The translations under genes and the position numbers were made by a program. A DNA stretch of 64,000 bases, taken from assembly GCA_027493405.1 (NCBI GenBank), contig JAOSKV010000047.1:124001-188000 (forward strand). Direction: 5' to 3'. The notes under the pieces were generated by a model, which was not told the DNA's origin, ran no database searches, and worked only from the letters and a program-made list of their open reading frames with translations. Positions 1-9,102 of this stretch are shown one piece after another; the stretch's first letter is position 1; each line of letters begins with the position of its first letter. The stretch comes from FEB-22 sp003105195. Lineage in GTDB: Bacteria > Pseudomonadota > Alphaproteobacteria > Rhizobiales > Xanthobacteraceae.

Positions 1-1126
1 GCGCGGCGTCGCGCAGCGCGGCGGCCGGCCCGCGCAGGTGATAGATCTGCCCAACCCGGTGGGCCGCGCGCTGCACGCGCGCGGTGCGGGCGCGGCGCTG
101 CGCCTCGTAGGCGCGTAGCGCCGCGGCCGGATCGTCGGCGCGCTCGGCGAGGCGCGCCGCGAGCACGGCGGCGTCCTCGATCGCCATGGCGCCGCCCTGG
201 GCGACGAAAGGCAGCATGGGATGCGCGGCGTCGCCGATGAGCGTGACGGGCCCGCGGTCGCGCCGGCGCGCGACCGGCCCTTCGAACAGCGCCCACTTCA
301 GCCATTGCTCGGGAAGCGCGAGCAGGGCCTGCGCGGCCGGCGCCCATCGCGCGAAGCGCGCCAGCAGCTCCTCGCGCCGGCCCACCGCGCTCCAGCCGGG
401 CTCGCGCCAGGCATCCTCGATGATGGCCACGATGTTGACCATCGCACCGGCCCTCACGGGATAGTGCACCAGGTGAGCGTTGGCGCCGAGCCAGAGATTG
501 GTGACCGGGGCGCGGAGCTCGGCCGTGACCCGCTCGGCCGGCACCACGGCGCGCCAGGCGGTGCGGCGCGCGAAAGCCGGCTCGCGCTCGCCGAGCACGG
601 CGCGCAGCGTCGACCAGACGCCGTCGGCCGCGATCAGCGCGAGGCCGAGCTCGTCGACGCTGTCGAAGCGCTGGTGCCCGCGGCGCGCCCGCACCGTGAC
701 GCCGTGGGCGTGGAGCGCGAAATCCTCCGCCTTGGCGCCGAGGCGCAGCGCGATGTCGGGCTCGGCGGCGACCGCCTCCAGCAGGACGGCCTGCAGGTCG
801 CCGCGATGGATCACCCAATAGGGCGCGCCGTAGCGCGCCTCCGCGTCCCGGCCGAGCGGCACGCGCACGAGCTCGCGTCCCGTGCGTGCGTTGCGGATGC
901 AGATCGCCTCCGGCGCGACGACGCGCGGCGCGAGGCGCTCGGCGAGCCCGAGATCGCGCAGCACGCCGACCGCGTTGGGCGAGAGCTGGATGCCGGCGCC
1001 GGCCTCGGTCAGTCGCGCGACCTGCTCGAGGAGCACCGGGCGGAAGCCGGCGCGCGCCAGCGCCAGCGCGACCGCGAGGCCGCCGATGCCGGCACCCGCG
1101 ATGACGATCGATCGGGAGCGCGCCAC
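1..1126 (-). CDS. FAD-dependent aromatic monooxygenase (salicylate/3-hydroxybenzoate hydroxylase type), 3' end outside window
   Basis: The reading frame stays open from a GTG at 1126 to the window edge, about 375 codons. It begins with the Rossmann FAD motif GAGIGGL near residue 10 and carries the second FAD motif GDAAHPMLPFVAQGG near residue 297, the signature of class A flavoprotein monooxygenases. The closest family pattern is the salicylate/3-hydroxybenzoate hydroxylase group, which hydroxylates aromatic acids with NAD(P)H and O2 in the cytoplasm; the substrate cannot be read from sequence. The GTG start is chosen because the Rossmann motif follows directly and no better start lies before the neighbouring gene 21 bases upstream. 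The C-terminus lies beyond base 1. Confidence 0.85.
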   Translation of the reverse strand, partial: MARSRSIVIAGAGIGGLAVALALARAGFRPVLLEQVARLTEAGAGIQLSPNAVGVLRDLGLAERLAPRVVAPEAICIRNARTGRELVRVPLGRDAEARYGAPYWVIHRGDLQAVLLEAVAAEPDIALRLGAKAEDFALHAHGVTVRARRGHQRFDSVDELGLALIAADGVWSTLRAVLGEREPAFARRTAWRAVVPAERVTAELRAPVTNLWLGANAHLVHYPVRAGAMVNIVAIIEDAWREPGWSAVGRREELLARFARWAPAAQALLALPEQWLKWALFEGPVARRRDRGPVTLIGDAAHPMLPFVAQGGAMAIEDAAVLAARLAERADDPAAALRAYEAQRRARTARVQRAAHRVGQIYHLRGPAAALRDAA

Positions 1127-1147
1127 GAATGCGGCGCCCGCGCCGCC

Positions 1148-1396
1148 TCAGGCGGCGGCCGGCTCGCGCAGCGCGCATTCCGGCGGCCGCGCCTCGTGCG
1201 AATGCAGCGAGGGATCGTGGCGGTAGAGCGTCGAGCAGTAGGAGCAGATCGCCTCGGACTCGTCGCCCATGTCGATGAAGATGTGCGGATGGTCGAACGG
1301 CGGCGTCGCGCCGACGCACATGAACTCCCGGGCGCCGATCTCGATCACCGGGACGCCGGGATCGTTGTGGAAGTGGGGAACGACGTGGTCCGCCAT
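1148..1396 (-). CDS. CHCC zinc-finger domain protein
   Basis: This 82-residue protein has Cys27, His36/His38, Cys51 and Cys54 in the spacing of the zf-CHCC family, which includes the small zinc-binding accessory subunit of complex I (NDUFS6-like) and many stand-alone bacterial proteins of unknown role. The start at 1396 gives the compact family length; an ATG 13 codons upstream adds a tail with no family resemblance. It lies upstream of the monooxygenase on the same strand with a 21-base gap, so the two may be co-transcribed. The domain call is firm; the function is not known. Confidence 0.8.
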   Translation of the reverse strand: MADHVVPHFHNDPGVPVIEIGAREFMCVGATPPFDHPHIFIDMGDESEAICSYCSTLYRHDPSLHSHEARPPECALREPAAA

Positions 1397-1538
1397 GGTC
1401 TGTCCTGCCGAGTCTCTCGCGTTGCGCCGCACCATAGCGGTGTGCCCCGGCCCTGGCTAGGCCGGACCCCGGCGGGCGCGGACGTCCGGGAACGTTCCCG
1501 GATATCGCGGGTTGACGCGGCGTCTCCCGGAGATGCCG

Positions 1539-2150
1539 ATGCCACTGGAGGTCCTGGCGCTCAACTGCACGCTCAAGCGCTCGCCCGCGCCGTCCTCGAC
1601 GGACCGCCTGCTCGGCGAGCTGCTCGCCGCGCTCGAAAGCCACGACGCGCGCGGCGGGATCGTCCGCGTCGCCGACCTCGACATCAAGCCGGGCGTGAGC
1701 TCGGACGAGGGGGAGGGCGACGACTGGCCGGCCCTGCGCCGGCGCGTGGTCGCCTGCGACATCCTCGTGATCGGCTCGCCGATCTGGCTCGGCCAGCCCT
1801 CGAGCGTCGCCAAGCGGGTGCTGGAGCGGCTCGACGCGTTCCTCGGCGAGAAGGACGAACGCGGCCGCATGCCGTCCTACGGCAAGGTCGCGGTGGTCGC
1901 CGCGGTCGGCAACGAGGACGGCGCGCACCATGTCCATGCCGAGGTCGCCCAGGCGCTCAACGAGGTCGGCTTCACGATTCCCGCGGGCGGCGCCACCTAT
2001 TGGGTCGGCGAGGCGATGCAGTCCACCAACTATCTCGATCTCGCGAGGACGCCGAAGGCGCTCGCCGCCTGGACACCCATGCTCGCCTCCAACGCCGCGC
2101 ACCTGGCGCGGCTCCTCGAGGCGACGCCCTATCCGGGACGCTCCCAGTAG
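1539..2150 (+). CDS. flavodoxin / NADPH-dependent FMN reductase family protein
   Basis: The 203-residue product has the flavodoxin-like alpha/beta pattern. The N-terminal strand (VLALNCTLK) leads into a Ser/Thr-rich phosphate-binding loop, and IGSPIWLGQPS near residue 77 matches the FMN-contacting loop of NADPH-dependent FMN reductases and flavodoxin-family proteins. It probably binds FMN and transfers electrons or reduces quinones in the cytoplasm. The start at 1539 is preferred because GGAG at 1529-1532 is spaced six bases from it; an ATG at 1533 is immediately adjacent to that site. It stands divergently from the zinc-finger gene. Confidence 0.75.
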   Translation: MPLEVLALNCTLKRSPAPSSTDRLLGELLAALESHDARGGIVRVADLDIKPGVSSDEGEGDDWPALRRRVVACDILVIGSPIWLGQPSSVAKRVLERLDAFLGEKDERGRMPSYGKVAVVAAVGNEDGAHHVHAEVAQALNEVGFTIPAGGATYWVGEAMQSTNYLDLARTPKALAAWTPMLASNAAHLARLLEATPYPGRSQ

Positions 2151-2238
2151 CCGCAGGCTCCCGTCGCGCGAGCGACCTGCTTTGCACGCACCGCATGGCG
2201 GGCGTTATGGTGGCGTCCGCCGATCGGGAGGACACGCA

Positions 2239-3096
2239 ATGGCAGCCGTCTTGTACGCGCGCGACGGGCGCATCGGGCGCATCACGCTCAATCGTCCCGA
2301 GGTGCTGAACGCGATCGACGCCGCGCTGCCGGCGGAGCTCGAGGCGGCGGTCGCGGAGGCCAATGCGGACCCCGGCGTGCACGTGATCGTGCTCGCGGGT
2401 GCGGGGCGGGCCTTCTGCGCGGGCTACGACCTGACCGCCTATGCGCAGGTGCCGGGCGCCAACGAGGGCGTGCAGGAGATGCCGTGGGACCCGATGAAGG
2501 ACTACGCCATGATGATGCGGAACACGGAGCGGTTCATGAGCCTGTTCCGCTCGCATCGGCCGGTGATCGCCAAGGTGCACGGCTTCGCGGTCGCGGGCGG
2601 CTCCGACATCGCGCTCTGCTGCGACCTCGTCGTGATGGCCGAGGATGCGCGCATCGGCTATCCGCCGGCGCGGGTGTGGGGATGCCCGACCACGGCGATG
2701 TGGGTCTATCGCCTGGGTGCGGAGCGCGCGAAGCGGATGCTGCTCACCGGCGATACCGTCGACGGCCGCGAGGCGGCGCGCCTCGGCCTGGTGCTCGAGG
2801 CGGTGCCGGCGGCCGACCTCGACGCACGCGTCGAGGCGCTCGCGGCGCGCATGGCCTCGGTCCCGGTCAACCAGCTGATGATGCAGAAGCTGATGGTCAA
2901 CCAGGCGCTCGAGAACATGGGCCTGCGCACGACGCAGATGATCGCCACCGTGTTCGACGGCATCACGCGCCATTCCCCCGAAGGCCTCGCCTTCAAGCGG
3001 CGCGCCGAGGAGGTCGGCTGGAAGGAGGCGGTGCGCGACCGCGACCTCGGCACCTACGACTGGACCGCCGACCGGCCGATCAACCGGGCGGAGTAG
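2239..3096 (+). CDS. enoyl-CoA hydratase/isomerase family protein (crotonase)
   Basis: This 285-residue protein shows the two oxyanion-hole segments of the crotonase superfamily, GAGRAFCAGYDL near residue 53 and HGFAVAGGSDIALCCDLV near residue 114. Members act on acyl-CoA thioesters in the cytoplasm (hydration, isomerisation, dechlorination and others). The region where classical hydratases keep their second catalytic Glu reads GYPPARVWG, without an acidic residue, so simple hydratase activity should not be assumed. The start is supported by GGGAGGA at 2226-2232. No acyl-CoA dehydrogenase or thiolase lies nearby to suggest a pathway. Confidence 0.85.
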   Translation: MAAVLYARDGRIGRITLNRPEVLNAIDAALPAELEAAVAEANADPGVHVIVLAGAGRAFCAGYDLTAYAQVPGANEGVQEMPWDPMKDYAMMMRNTERFMSLFRSHRPVIAKVHGFAVAGGSDIALCCDLVVMAEDARIGYPPARVWGCPTTAMWVYRLGAERAKRMLLTGDTVDGREAARLGLVLEAVPAADLDARVEALAARMASVPVNQLMMQKLMVNQALENMGLRTTQMIATVFDGITRHSPEGLAFKRRAEEVGWKEAVRDRDLGTYDWTADRPINRAE

Positions 3097-3144
3097 GTTC
3101 CGCCGCGGCGCGATCGACGCTTGGTTGAGGCGGATCTGCTGCCA

Positions 3145-3162
3145 GTCGTTATCGTTAACGAC
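3145..3162. promoter_or_regulatory. perfect 7-bp inverted repeat, possible operator
   Basis: GTCGTTA and TAACGAC face each other across a four-base spacer in the only AT-leaning part of the gap between the crotonase gene and the membrane protein starting at 3243. It could be an operator for the downstream gene or a weak hairpin; no T-run follows. Confidence 0.35.
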
Positions 3163-3242
3163 GCGGACTCGTTCGCGCCGCATTCTCGTCGTATATGAGG
3201 GCTCGGGCTCGCAGACGCCCGGGCTGGGCCGGTTCCATCCGC

Positions 3243-4244
3243 ATGAACAGAGTCTTGATCCGTCTGTCGCTGGCGAGCGCGCTGCTGCTCGCACTGGCCG
3301 CGGTCGTCTCGCTGCCGAACGGCCTGCATTCGGCGCGGCTGATCGCGGCCGCGGACGATCCGGTCGCGCTCGCCGAGCTCGGGCTCGACCGCAGCTTCGA
3401 CGCTGCGACGGCGACGCGTGAGATCGAGGCCGCGCTCGCGGCGGGCGACGTGGAGCTCGCGCAGAGCTTTCTCGACCTCGCGGCCGATCGCGGCCTGGCA
3501 CTCGATCCGGCGCTCGGTGCGCGGGTCGCGGCGGCGGCGCGCGCGGCCGACGGCGCCGTGCGCAAGGTCGCGAGCTTCGCGCGCGGCTTCGTCACCGGCG
3601 CGCCCGACGACCTCGCGGGCCTCGCCGGGACCGCGGCCGGCGATCTCTTCTGGTTCGGCGACGTGCGCGACGTCGTGCGCGAAGGCTCGCGCATGGCGCG
3701 CGGGCGCGAGCCGGATGCCTTGATGCTCGGGCTCGCCGGCGCCGGGCTCGCGATCACGGCCGGCACCTATGCGAGCCTCGGCGCCGCGGTGCCGGCGCGG
3801 GTCGGGCTGTCGCTCGTGAAGGTCGCGCGCCGCACGGGACGGCTCGGCGCGCCGCTCATGCGCGCGATCCGCCGGCAGTCGACCGAAGGCGTCGTGCGGC
3901 TCGCTGGCGACCTCGGGCGGGTGCAGGCGAAGGCCGGCACGCGGGCGACGCTCGACGTGCTCAAGCACGCGGATTCGCCGAAGGACGTCGTGCGCTACGC
4001 GCGCCTCGCCGACGCCAAGGGCTCGCGCACCCGCGCGATCGTCAAGCTGCTCGGCCGCGGCGCGATCGTGCTCACGACCGCGCTGTTCGACCTCGCGCTC
4101 TGGGTCTTCTGGGCGCTCCTCAACCTGGCCGGCTTCTGCGTCGCCCTGAAGCGGGCGACCGAGCGGATGACGCTGCGTCTGATCCGGCGCGGCAAGCGCC
4201 GGGCCGCCGCGCGGGCCTTGGCAGGGGCCGCGCCGGCCGTATAA
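3243..4244 (+). CDS. hypothetical protein with terminal membrane segments
   Basis: I do not recognise a domain in this 333-residue protein. It begins with a hydrophobic segment at about residues 4-22, has a long Ala/Arg/Leu-rich helical middle, a Gly/Ala-rich stretch near residues 160-185 that may touch the membrane, and a clear hydrophobic segment near residues 278-305 followed by a strongly basic tail. The pattern fits an inner-membrane protein with a large helical domain. The ATG at 3243 is chosen because the hydrophobic segment follows at once; an upstream ATG would add 16 mostly basic residues. Codon use matches the neighbours. Confidence 0.7.
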   Translation: MNRVLIRLSLASALLLALAAVVSLPNGLHSARLIAAADDPVALAELGLDRSFDAATATREIEAALAAGDVELAQSFLDLAADRGLALDPALGARVAAAARAADGAVRKVASFARGFVTGAPDDLAGLAGTAAGDLFWFGDVRDVVREGSRMARGREPDALMLGLAGAGLAITAGTYASLGAAVPARVGLSLVKVARRTGRLGAPLMRAIRRQSTEGVVRLAGDLGRVQAKAGTRATLDVLKHADSPKDVVRYARLADAKGSRTRAIVKLLGRGAIVLTTALFDLALWVFWALLNLAGFCVALKRATERMTLRLIRRGKRRAAARALAGAAPAV

Positions 4245-4303
4245 CGTCCCGGCACCCCCCGCGTGCGGCCCGCCTGCACGATCCTCCGAACGACGAAAGC
4301 GCG

Positions 4304-5059
4304 ATGCCGCGATTCCACAACGGGACGATCGAGACCGCCTACCTGGACGAGGGCGCAGGGGCGCCGGTCGTGCTGGTGCACGGGTTCGCGTCGAGCGCCA
4401 CGATCAACTGGGTCGAGCCCGGATGGGTCGCGACGCTCACGGGCGCCGGGCGGCGCGTGATCGCGCTCGACAACCGCGGGCACGGCGAGTCGACCAAGCT
4501 CTACGACCCCGCGGCCTATCGCATCGCCGACATGGCGGACGACCTCGTCCGGCTGCTCGACCATCTGAAGATCGAGCGCGCCGACGTGATGGGCTATTCC
4601 ATGGGCGCGCGCATCACGGCCTTCACGGCGCTCAGGGCGCCGCAGCGCGTGCGCGCCGCGATCCTCGGCGGGGCCGGCATGGTGCTGGTGAATGTCGGCG
4701 AGGGGGCCGGCGACACGATCGCGGCGGCGCTCGAGGCGCCGTCCCTCGACGCCGTCACGGATCCGACCGGACGCAGCTTCCGGATCTTCGCGGAGCAGAC
4801 GAAGTCGGACCTGAAGGCGCTCGCGGCCTGCATGCGCGGCTCGCGCCAGGGGCTCACGCGGGACGAGGTCGCCCGCATCGCGATTCCCGTGCTGATCGCG
4901 GTCGGCACCCGCGACGAGGTCGCGGGCTCGGCGCACGCGCTCGCCGCCCTGATGCCCGACGCGCGCGTGCTGGACATCCCGAACCGCGACCACATGCGGG
5001 CGGTCGGCGACAAGGTGTTCAAGGCCGGCGTGCTCGACTTCCTGGCGGGCCTGCCGTGA
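4304..5059 (+). CDS. alpha/beta-fold hydrolase
   Basis: This 251-residue protein has the full alpha/beta hydrolase layout: the HGF oxyanion region near residue 27, the nucleophile elbow GYSMG near residue 98, an acidic residue in GTRDEV near residue 207 and the catalytic His in NRDHMR near residue 230. It is probably a cytoplasmic esterase, thioesterase or lactonase; the substrate cannot be told. Its stop codon overlaps the GTG start of a second alpha/beta hydrolase, so the two are translationally coupled. Confidence 0.85.
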   Translation: MPRFHNGTIETAYLDEGAGAPVVLVHGFASSATINWVEPGWVATLTGAGRRVIALDNRGHGESTKLYDPAAYRIADMADDLVRLLDHLKIERADVMGYSMGARITAFTALRAPQRVRAAILGGAGMVLVNVGEGAGDTIAAALEAPSLDAVTDPTGRSFRIFAEQTKSDLKALAACMRGSRQGLTRDEVARIAIPVLIAVGTRDEVAGSAHALAALMPDARVLDIPNRDHMRAVGDKVFKAGVLDFLAGLP

Positions 5060-5970
5060 AGCGCCACCTCGTCCCGGCGACCGGCATCTTCAGGGGCGCA
5101 GCCGGCAACCGCCTGGTGTGCGACGTGTTCGGCGAGGAGGGGCCGCCGGTGCTGCTGCTGCACGGCGGCGGCCAGACGCGGCACGCCTGGCGCGCCACCG
5201 CCGAGCGCATCGCGCTGTCGGGATCGACCGCCTATGCGGTCGACCAGCGCGGGCACGGCGATTCCGACTGGATCGCGGACGGCTCCTACGCGTTTCCCGA
5301 CTATGCGGCCGACGTCACCCGGATCTCGGACGCGCTGGCGGCGCGCGGGGAAGCCCGGCCGGTCGCGATCGGCGCGTCGCTCGGCGGCGTCGCCTCGCTG
5401 GTGGCCGCCGGCATGGCGGCGCGCGAGGGCCGCGAGGTGTTCTCGGGCATCGTGCTGGTCGATATCACCCCGCGGGTCGACGGCGGCGGGGTCGCCAGCG
5501 TCCAGGCCTTCATGGCGGCGCGGGCGCACGAGGGTTTCGCCACCATCGCGGAGGCCGCGGATGCGGTCGCGGCCTATCTGCCGCACCGGCCGCGGCCGCG
5601 CTCCCATGACGGCCTGAAGAAGAACCTGCGGCTGCACCCGGACGGGCGATGGCGCTGGCACTGGGATCCGCGCTTCCTCGACGGTCCGCGCACCATCAAT
5701 ACGGGACGCGAGGAGCTGCAGGACCTGCTCACCGAATGCGCGCGCACCATCCGGGTGCCGGCGCTGCTGGTGCGCGGCGGCTCGTCCGAGCTGGTGCACG
5801 AGGCGCATGCGCGCGAGTTCCTGGAACTGGTGCCGCATGCCGAATATGTCGACGTGGCGGATGCCCGGCACATGGTGGTCGGCGACTCCAACGACCGGTT
5901 CTCCGAGGCCGTGCTCGGATTCCTGGGACGCCTGTCGAAGGGCGCGGACGCGAAAACGCGAGTCTCGTAA
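5056..5970 (+). CDS. alpha/beta-fold hydrolase
   Basis: The 304-residue product is a second, only distantly similar alpha/beta hydrolase. It has HGGGQTRHAW near residue 34 for the oxyanion hole, DQRGHGDSDW, the nucleophile elbow GASLGG near residue 111 and a C-terminal catalytic His in ADARHMVVGD near residue 276. The GTG start sits in GTGA at 5056, overlapping the previous stop by four bases. Such pairs often act on related esters or CoA thioesters, but no pathway partner is visible. Confidence 0.85.
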   Translation: MKRHLVPATGIFRGAAGNRLVCDVFGEEGPPVLLLHGGGQTRHAWRATAERIALSGSTAYAVDQRGHGDSDWIADGSYAFPDYAADVTRISDALAARGEARPVAIGASLGGVASLVAAGMAAREGREVFSGIVLVDITPRVDGGGVASVQAFMAARAHEGFATIAEAADAVAAYLPHRPRPRSHDGLKKNLRLHPDGRWRWHWDPRFLDGPRTINTGREELQDLLTECARTIRVPALLVRGGSSELVHEAHAREFLELVPHAEYVDVADARHMVVGDSNDRFSEAVLGFLGRLSKGADAKTRVS

Positions 5971-6231
5971 GTCGGTTGGCGCGGGTCGCTGCGACGGTGC
6001 GCGAGGCGCGAGGCTTCGGCTCGAGTCGCCGCGCTGTCGGCCCCGGCCTCCGTTCGCGGCAACCGGCAGGAAGCGGCCGAGCAGGGGCGCGGGCCCCGGC
6101 CGGGCCGGTGCCGAGCTCCCCGGCGAGCTCGCGGACGAGGGCCGCCACGATGCCAATCGGGGGCTGGCGGGGATCACGAACCGCCCATACCTGTGCTATC
6201 TAGTCGTCTCGAGACGCGATGGAGAGATGCC

Positions 6232-7056
6232 ATGGCCCAGCAGCAGACCCGCCTCGCCAGCAGCCTGGGCAAGGTCGACCCGGTCTGGTCGAGGATCCGC
6301 CAGGAGGCCGAGGACATCGTCCGGCGCGAGCGCGAGATCGCGACCTTCATCTATTCCTCGGTCCTGCATCACGATTCCCTGGAAGGCGCGGTGATCCACC
6401 GGGTCGCCGAGCTGCTCGACCATGCGGACGTGCCGGCCGAGCTGATCCGCCAGGCCTATGCGGACGCGCTCGAGGACGACCGCGGCCTCGGCGAGGTGTT
6501 CCGGGCCGACATCGTGGCGACCTTCGACCGCGATCCGGCCACCGACCGGTTCATCCAGCCGGTGCTCTATTTCAAGGGCTTCCACGCGATCCAGACCCAT
6601 CGCCTGGCGCACTGGCTCTGGGGCAAGGGGCGGCGCGACTTCGCCTACTATCTCCAGGGCCGCGCCTCGCTCATGTTCCAGGTCGACATCCATCCCCAGG
6701 TGCCGATCGGGCGCGGCATCTTCCTCGACCACGCCACTGGCCTGGTGGTCGGCCAGACCGCGGCGATCGAGGACGACGTGTCGATCCTGCAGGACGTGAC
6801 GCTCGGTGGCACCGGCAAGGAGGAAGGCGACCGCCATCCCAAGATCCGGCGCGGGGTGCTGATCGGCGCCGGGGCGAAGATCCTCGGCAATATCGAGGTC
6901 GGCCACTGCGCCCGCGTCGCGGCCGGCTCGGTGGTGCTCAAGCCGGTGCCCCACAACACCACGGTCGCGGGCGTGCCCGCCCGGGTGGTCGGGGAGGCCG
7001 GCTGCGCCGAGCCCTCCCGCACCATGGACCAGATGCTCTTCGACGCCGGCCCCTGA
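6232..7056 (+). CDS. cysE: serine O-acetyltransferase
   Basis: This 274-residue enzyme makes O-acetylserine from serine and acetyl-CoA, the first step of cysteine synthesis, in the cytoplasm. It has the helical N-terminal SATase domain (about residues 20-150) and a left-handed beta-helix of hexapeptide repeats containing the active-site stretch DHATGLVVGQTA near residue 165 and the GGTGK loop. The ATG at 6232 has GGAGAG at 6221-6226. The 261 bases before it hold no gene; a TGCTATCT stretch near 6195 may be part of the promoter. The DUF3126 gene follows, a common alphaproteobacterial arrangement. Confidence 0.95.
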   Translation: MAQQQTRLASSLGKVDPVWSRIRQEAEDIVRREREIATFIYSSVLHHDSLEGAVIHRVAELLDHADVPAELIRQAYADALEDDRGLGEVFRADIVATFDRDPATDRFIQPVLYFKGFHAIQTHRLAHWLWGKGRRDFAYYLQGRASLMFQVDIHPQVPIGRGIFLDHATGLVVGQTAAIEDDVSILQDVTLGGTGKEEGDRHPKIRRGVLIGAGAKILGNIEVGHCARVAAGSVVLKPVPHNTTVAGVPARVVGEAGCAEPSRTMDQMLFDAGP

Positions 7057-7140
7057 CGCCATATTCCGACCGCGCGGGCTTGCCCAGGTTCGCAGAGTCG
7101 CGCAGACAGGGCGGGCATCGGCGCATCAGAGGAGGGGACC

Positions 7141-7350
7141 GTGGACGTCGCGGAGATCAAGAAGCTCGACGCCTATCTCAAGAAGCTGTTCAGCAATCCC
7201 AAGATCCGCGTGGTGCCGCGTCCCAAGAAGGACGACTCGGCCGAGGTCTATATCGGCGAGGAGTTCATCGGCGTGCTGTTCGTCGACGACGAGGACGAGG
7301 ACCGCAGCTACAATTTCCAGATGGCGATCCTGGAGGGGGACCTGGAGTAG
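7141..7350 (+). CDS. DUF3126 family protein
   Basis: A 69-residue acidic protein that matches the alphaproteobacterial DUF3126 family over its whole length (EIKKLDAYLKKLF at the N-terminus, YIGEEFIGVLF in the centre, a DDEDED run, then the SYNFQMAILE end). Its function is unknown. The GTG start is preceded by AGGAGGGG. Its place directly after cysE is conserved in many members of the class, so a link with sulfur or cysteine metabolism is a reasonable inference. Confidence 0.85.
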   Translation: MDVAEIKKLDAYLKKLFSNPKIRVVPRPKKDDSAEVYIGEEFIGVLFVDDEDEDRSYNFQMAILEGDLE

Positions 7351-7445
7351 CGGCCGCCTTCGGCCGCAGCCCCGGGCGAGCGGAGCGATGCCCGGATCGC
7401 CGCGACCGGCATCTCGCTGCGCGCATGCGGGCTACGCGAGCGCCG

Positions 7446-8171
7446 TCACATCGCGCTCGGGCGCAGCGACGCGATCAGGCGATCGACGCCGTCGGCGACG
7501 TTGCGCCAGCCCTCGAGCCAGTCGCGCGAGAACCGGATCGTCACGTCCGCCGCGCCGAGCCGGCGCTCGAGCAGGCAGGTGCCGGCCACGCCGCCCGCGG
7601 CCGGGCGGGTGCAGCGCACGAGAAAGCGCGCCGGGGCGGCCGGATCGTAGAGCAGGTCCTCGCCCTGGTAGGGCGTCCCGTCGCGGAACGACAGCTCGGC
7701 GAGGCCCTCGGGCCCCACGCCGCGCCCTGGCGCCAGGTAGCGCGGATAGATCGCGTTCACGCGCTCCAGCGGCGGCAGCGCGCCGCCCTGCGGGACGATG
7801 GTGACGAACAGCCGGTCGATTGCCGGACGCTCCTCCATGGGCGGCGGCTTGGCATGCGGGTCGGGCGGTGCGAGGCCCGGCCAGGTGAAGGCGAGGTCGA
7901 GGCGCTCCTGGGTCCCGGTGCGCCGCTGCACGGCGACGCGGATCGCGGCCGGCGGCACGTTGAACAGCACGTTGCCGACCGTGATCGGCAGCGACGGCGC
8001 ATCCGGCACCGCGGCGGCGCCCGGCCATTGCGGCCGCAGCACCGAAAGGATGAACACGGCGGCGCTGACGAGCAGAATCGCGCTCACGGCGAGCAGCAGC
8101 ACGAGGCCCGCCGACGCCCCGCGCCGCCGTCCCGGCAGTCCCTCCCGCGCGCGTGCCGTGAAATCGCTCAT
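7446..8171 (-). CDS. hypothetical single-pass membrane protein
   Basis: This 241-residue protein has a short basic cytoplasmic N-terminus, one transmembrane helix at about residues 27-48, and an exported domain of about 190 residues. The exported domain has a hydrophobic beta-rich pattern and a pair of Cys residues (MVRC-type and GTCLL) that could form a disulfide. I recognise no named domain. The ATG at 8171 has GGGAGAGG just upstream. It converges on the DUF3126 gene; the 95 bases between hold a 7-bp GC hairpin (7350-7367) without a T-run. Confidence 0.7.
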   Translation of the reverse strand: MSDFTARAREGLPGRRRGASAGLVLLLAVSAILLVSAAVFILSVLRPQWPGAAAVPDAPSLPITVGNVLFNVPPAAIRVAVQRRTGTQERLDLAFTWPGLAPPDPHAKPPPMEERPAIDRLFVTIVPQGGALPPLERVNAIYPRYLAPGRGVGPEGLAELSFRDGTPYQGEDLLYDPAAPARFLVRCTRPAAGGVAGTCLLERRLGAADVTIRFSRDWLEGWRNVADGVDRLIASLRPSAM

Positions 8172-8324
8172 GGCCTCTCCCTCGCGCGCGCCGCGCGCGC
8201 GAATCACGGCCAGTATGGCACCGGCGAATCGGAAAGGCGCGTTTACCCTTTCTTAAACATGCCCTGGCGCCCCCGGCAGCCTTCCCCGATGATGCGGCCT
8301 TGGTTCCCCGAGGGAGTTCCGCGC

Positions 8325-8657
8325 GTGTCGGGCGAAGCCGCACATTCCTTCCTGGCGCTGGCGATCGGGTTCGCGGTCGCGGCCCTGCTCGCGACCGGCT
8401 ACCAGGCCCTGACGGCGCGGCCGCTCAGCTTCCGTCTGCTCGGGATGGGCGCGAACCTCGAGGCGTTTCTCGCGGTGCCCATGCTGACCTTCGCGGCGCC
8501 CTTCATCATCATGCGCAACACGATCCGCGGCCGCCGCATCGAGCGGCGCCGTTTCGAGTTCGTGATGCTGGCGACGATGATTGCCGGATTGTGGAGCCTG
8601 TTGTCCGGCACGGTGGTCGTGATGGCGCTCGAGGCGGTCGGCCGCGCGCTCGCATGA
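8325..8657 (+). CDS. small multi-spanning membrane protein (DUF6949-like)
   Basis: The 110-residue product has three or four hydrophobic segments: about 8-29, 40-60 ending in an FIIMRNTIRGRRIERRR basic loop, and 78-103. This resembles a short family of unknown alphaproteobacterial inner-membrane proteins. The GTG at 8325 is preferred because AGGGAG lies at 8311-8316; ATG codons at 8289 and 8292 would give a 12-residue longer form. It is divergent from the 7446-8171 gene. Confidence 0.6.
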   Translation: MSGEAAHSFLALAIGFAVAALLATGYQALTARPLSFRLLGMGANLEAFLAVPMLTFAAPFIIMRNTIRGRRIERRRFEFVMLATMIAGLWSLLSGTVVVMALEAVGRALA

Positions 8658-8787
8658 GGCGATTTCACAGGAGCGGCCTGCAACGCACTCCCGCGGCTCG
8701 CACGTCAAGCAGGCAGGACTGCCGCGGCCGGCGCGGCGCCGGACGGCCCGGTGCCGCCCGGCGCTTCTCTTCATTCTCGCGGTTGCG

Positions 8788-9102
8788 CTAGCAGTTCTGC
8801 ATGCCGGCCGGCCGCGTGCCGGCCGTGGTGGAGGTGCCGCCGCTGGCGGAGCCCGTCATGCCGCTGGATCCGGCCGAGGACGTGGTGCCGCTCGTGCTCC
8901 CGGTCGTGGCCGAGCCGCTCGGTTCCGACTTGCTGCGAACCTGTTTGGTCGCCTCGTCCCAGCACTGGCCCTGGTTGGCCGCGCCACCCGCGCCGGCGCC
9001 GGCGGTTCCGGTACCTGTGCCGCCGGTCTGGGCGGACGCTGCGGTGAGTCCCGCCGCGAGCAGCGCGGCGGCGGCGATTGCGGTCGCTCCGTGAATCTTC
9101 AT
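8788..9102 (-). CDS. small secreted Gly/Ser/Thr-rich protein
   Basis: This 104-residue protein has a clear signal peptide (residues 1-24, ending ASAQ). It is followed by a low-complexity chain of Gly, Thr and Ser around a short conserved core, GQCWDEATKQVRSK, and ends in a Cys. Similar short proteins with the same core are common in Hyphomicrobiales and have no known role. The two Cys could form a disulfide. It ends about 130 bases from the DUF6949-like gene, convergently. Confidence 0.65.
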   Translation of the reverse strand: MKIHGATAIAAAALLAAGLTAASAQTGGTGTGTAGAGAGGAANQGQCWDEATKQVRSKSEPSGSATTGSTSGTTSSAGSSGMTGSASGGTSTTAGTRPAGMQNC

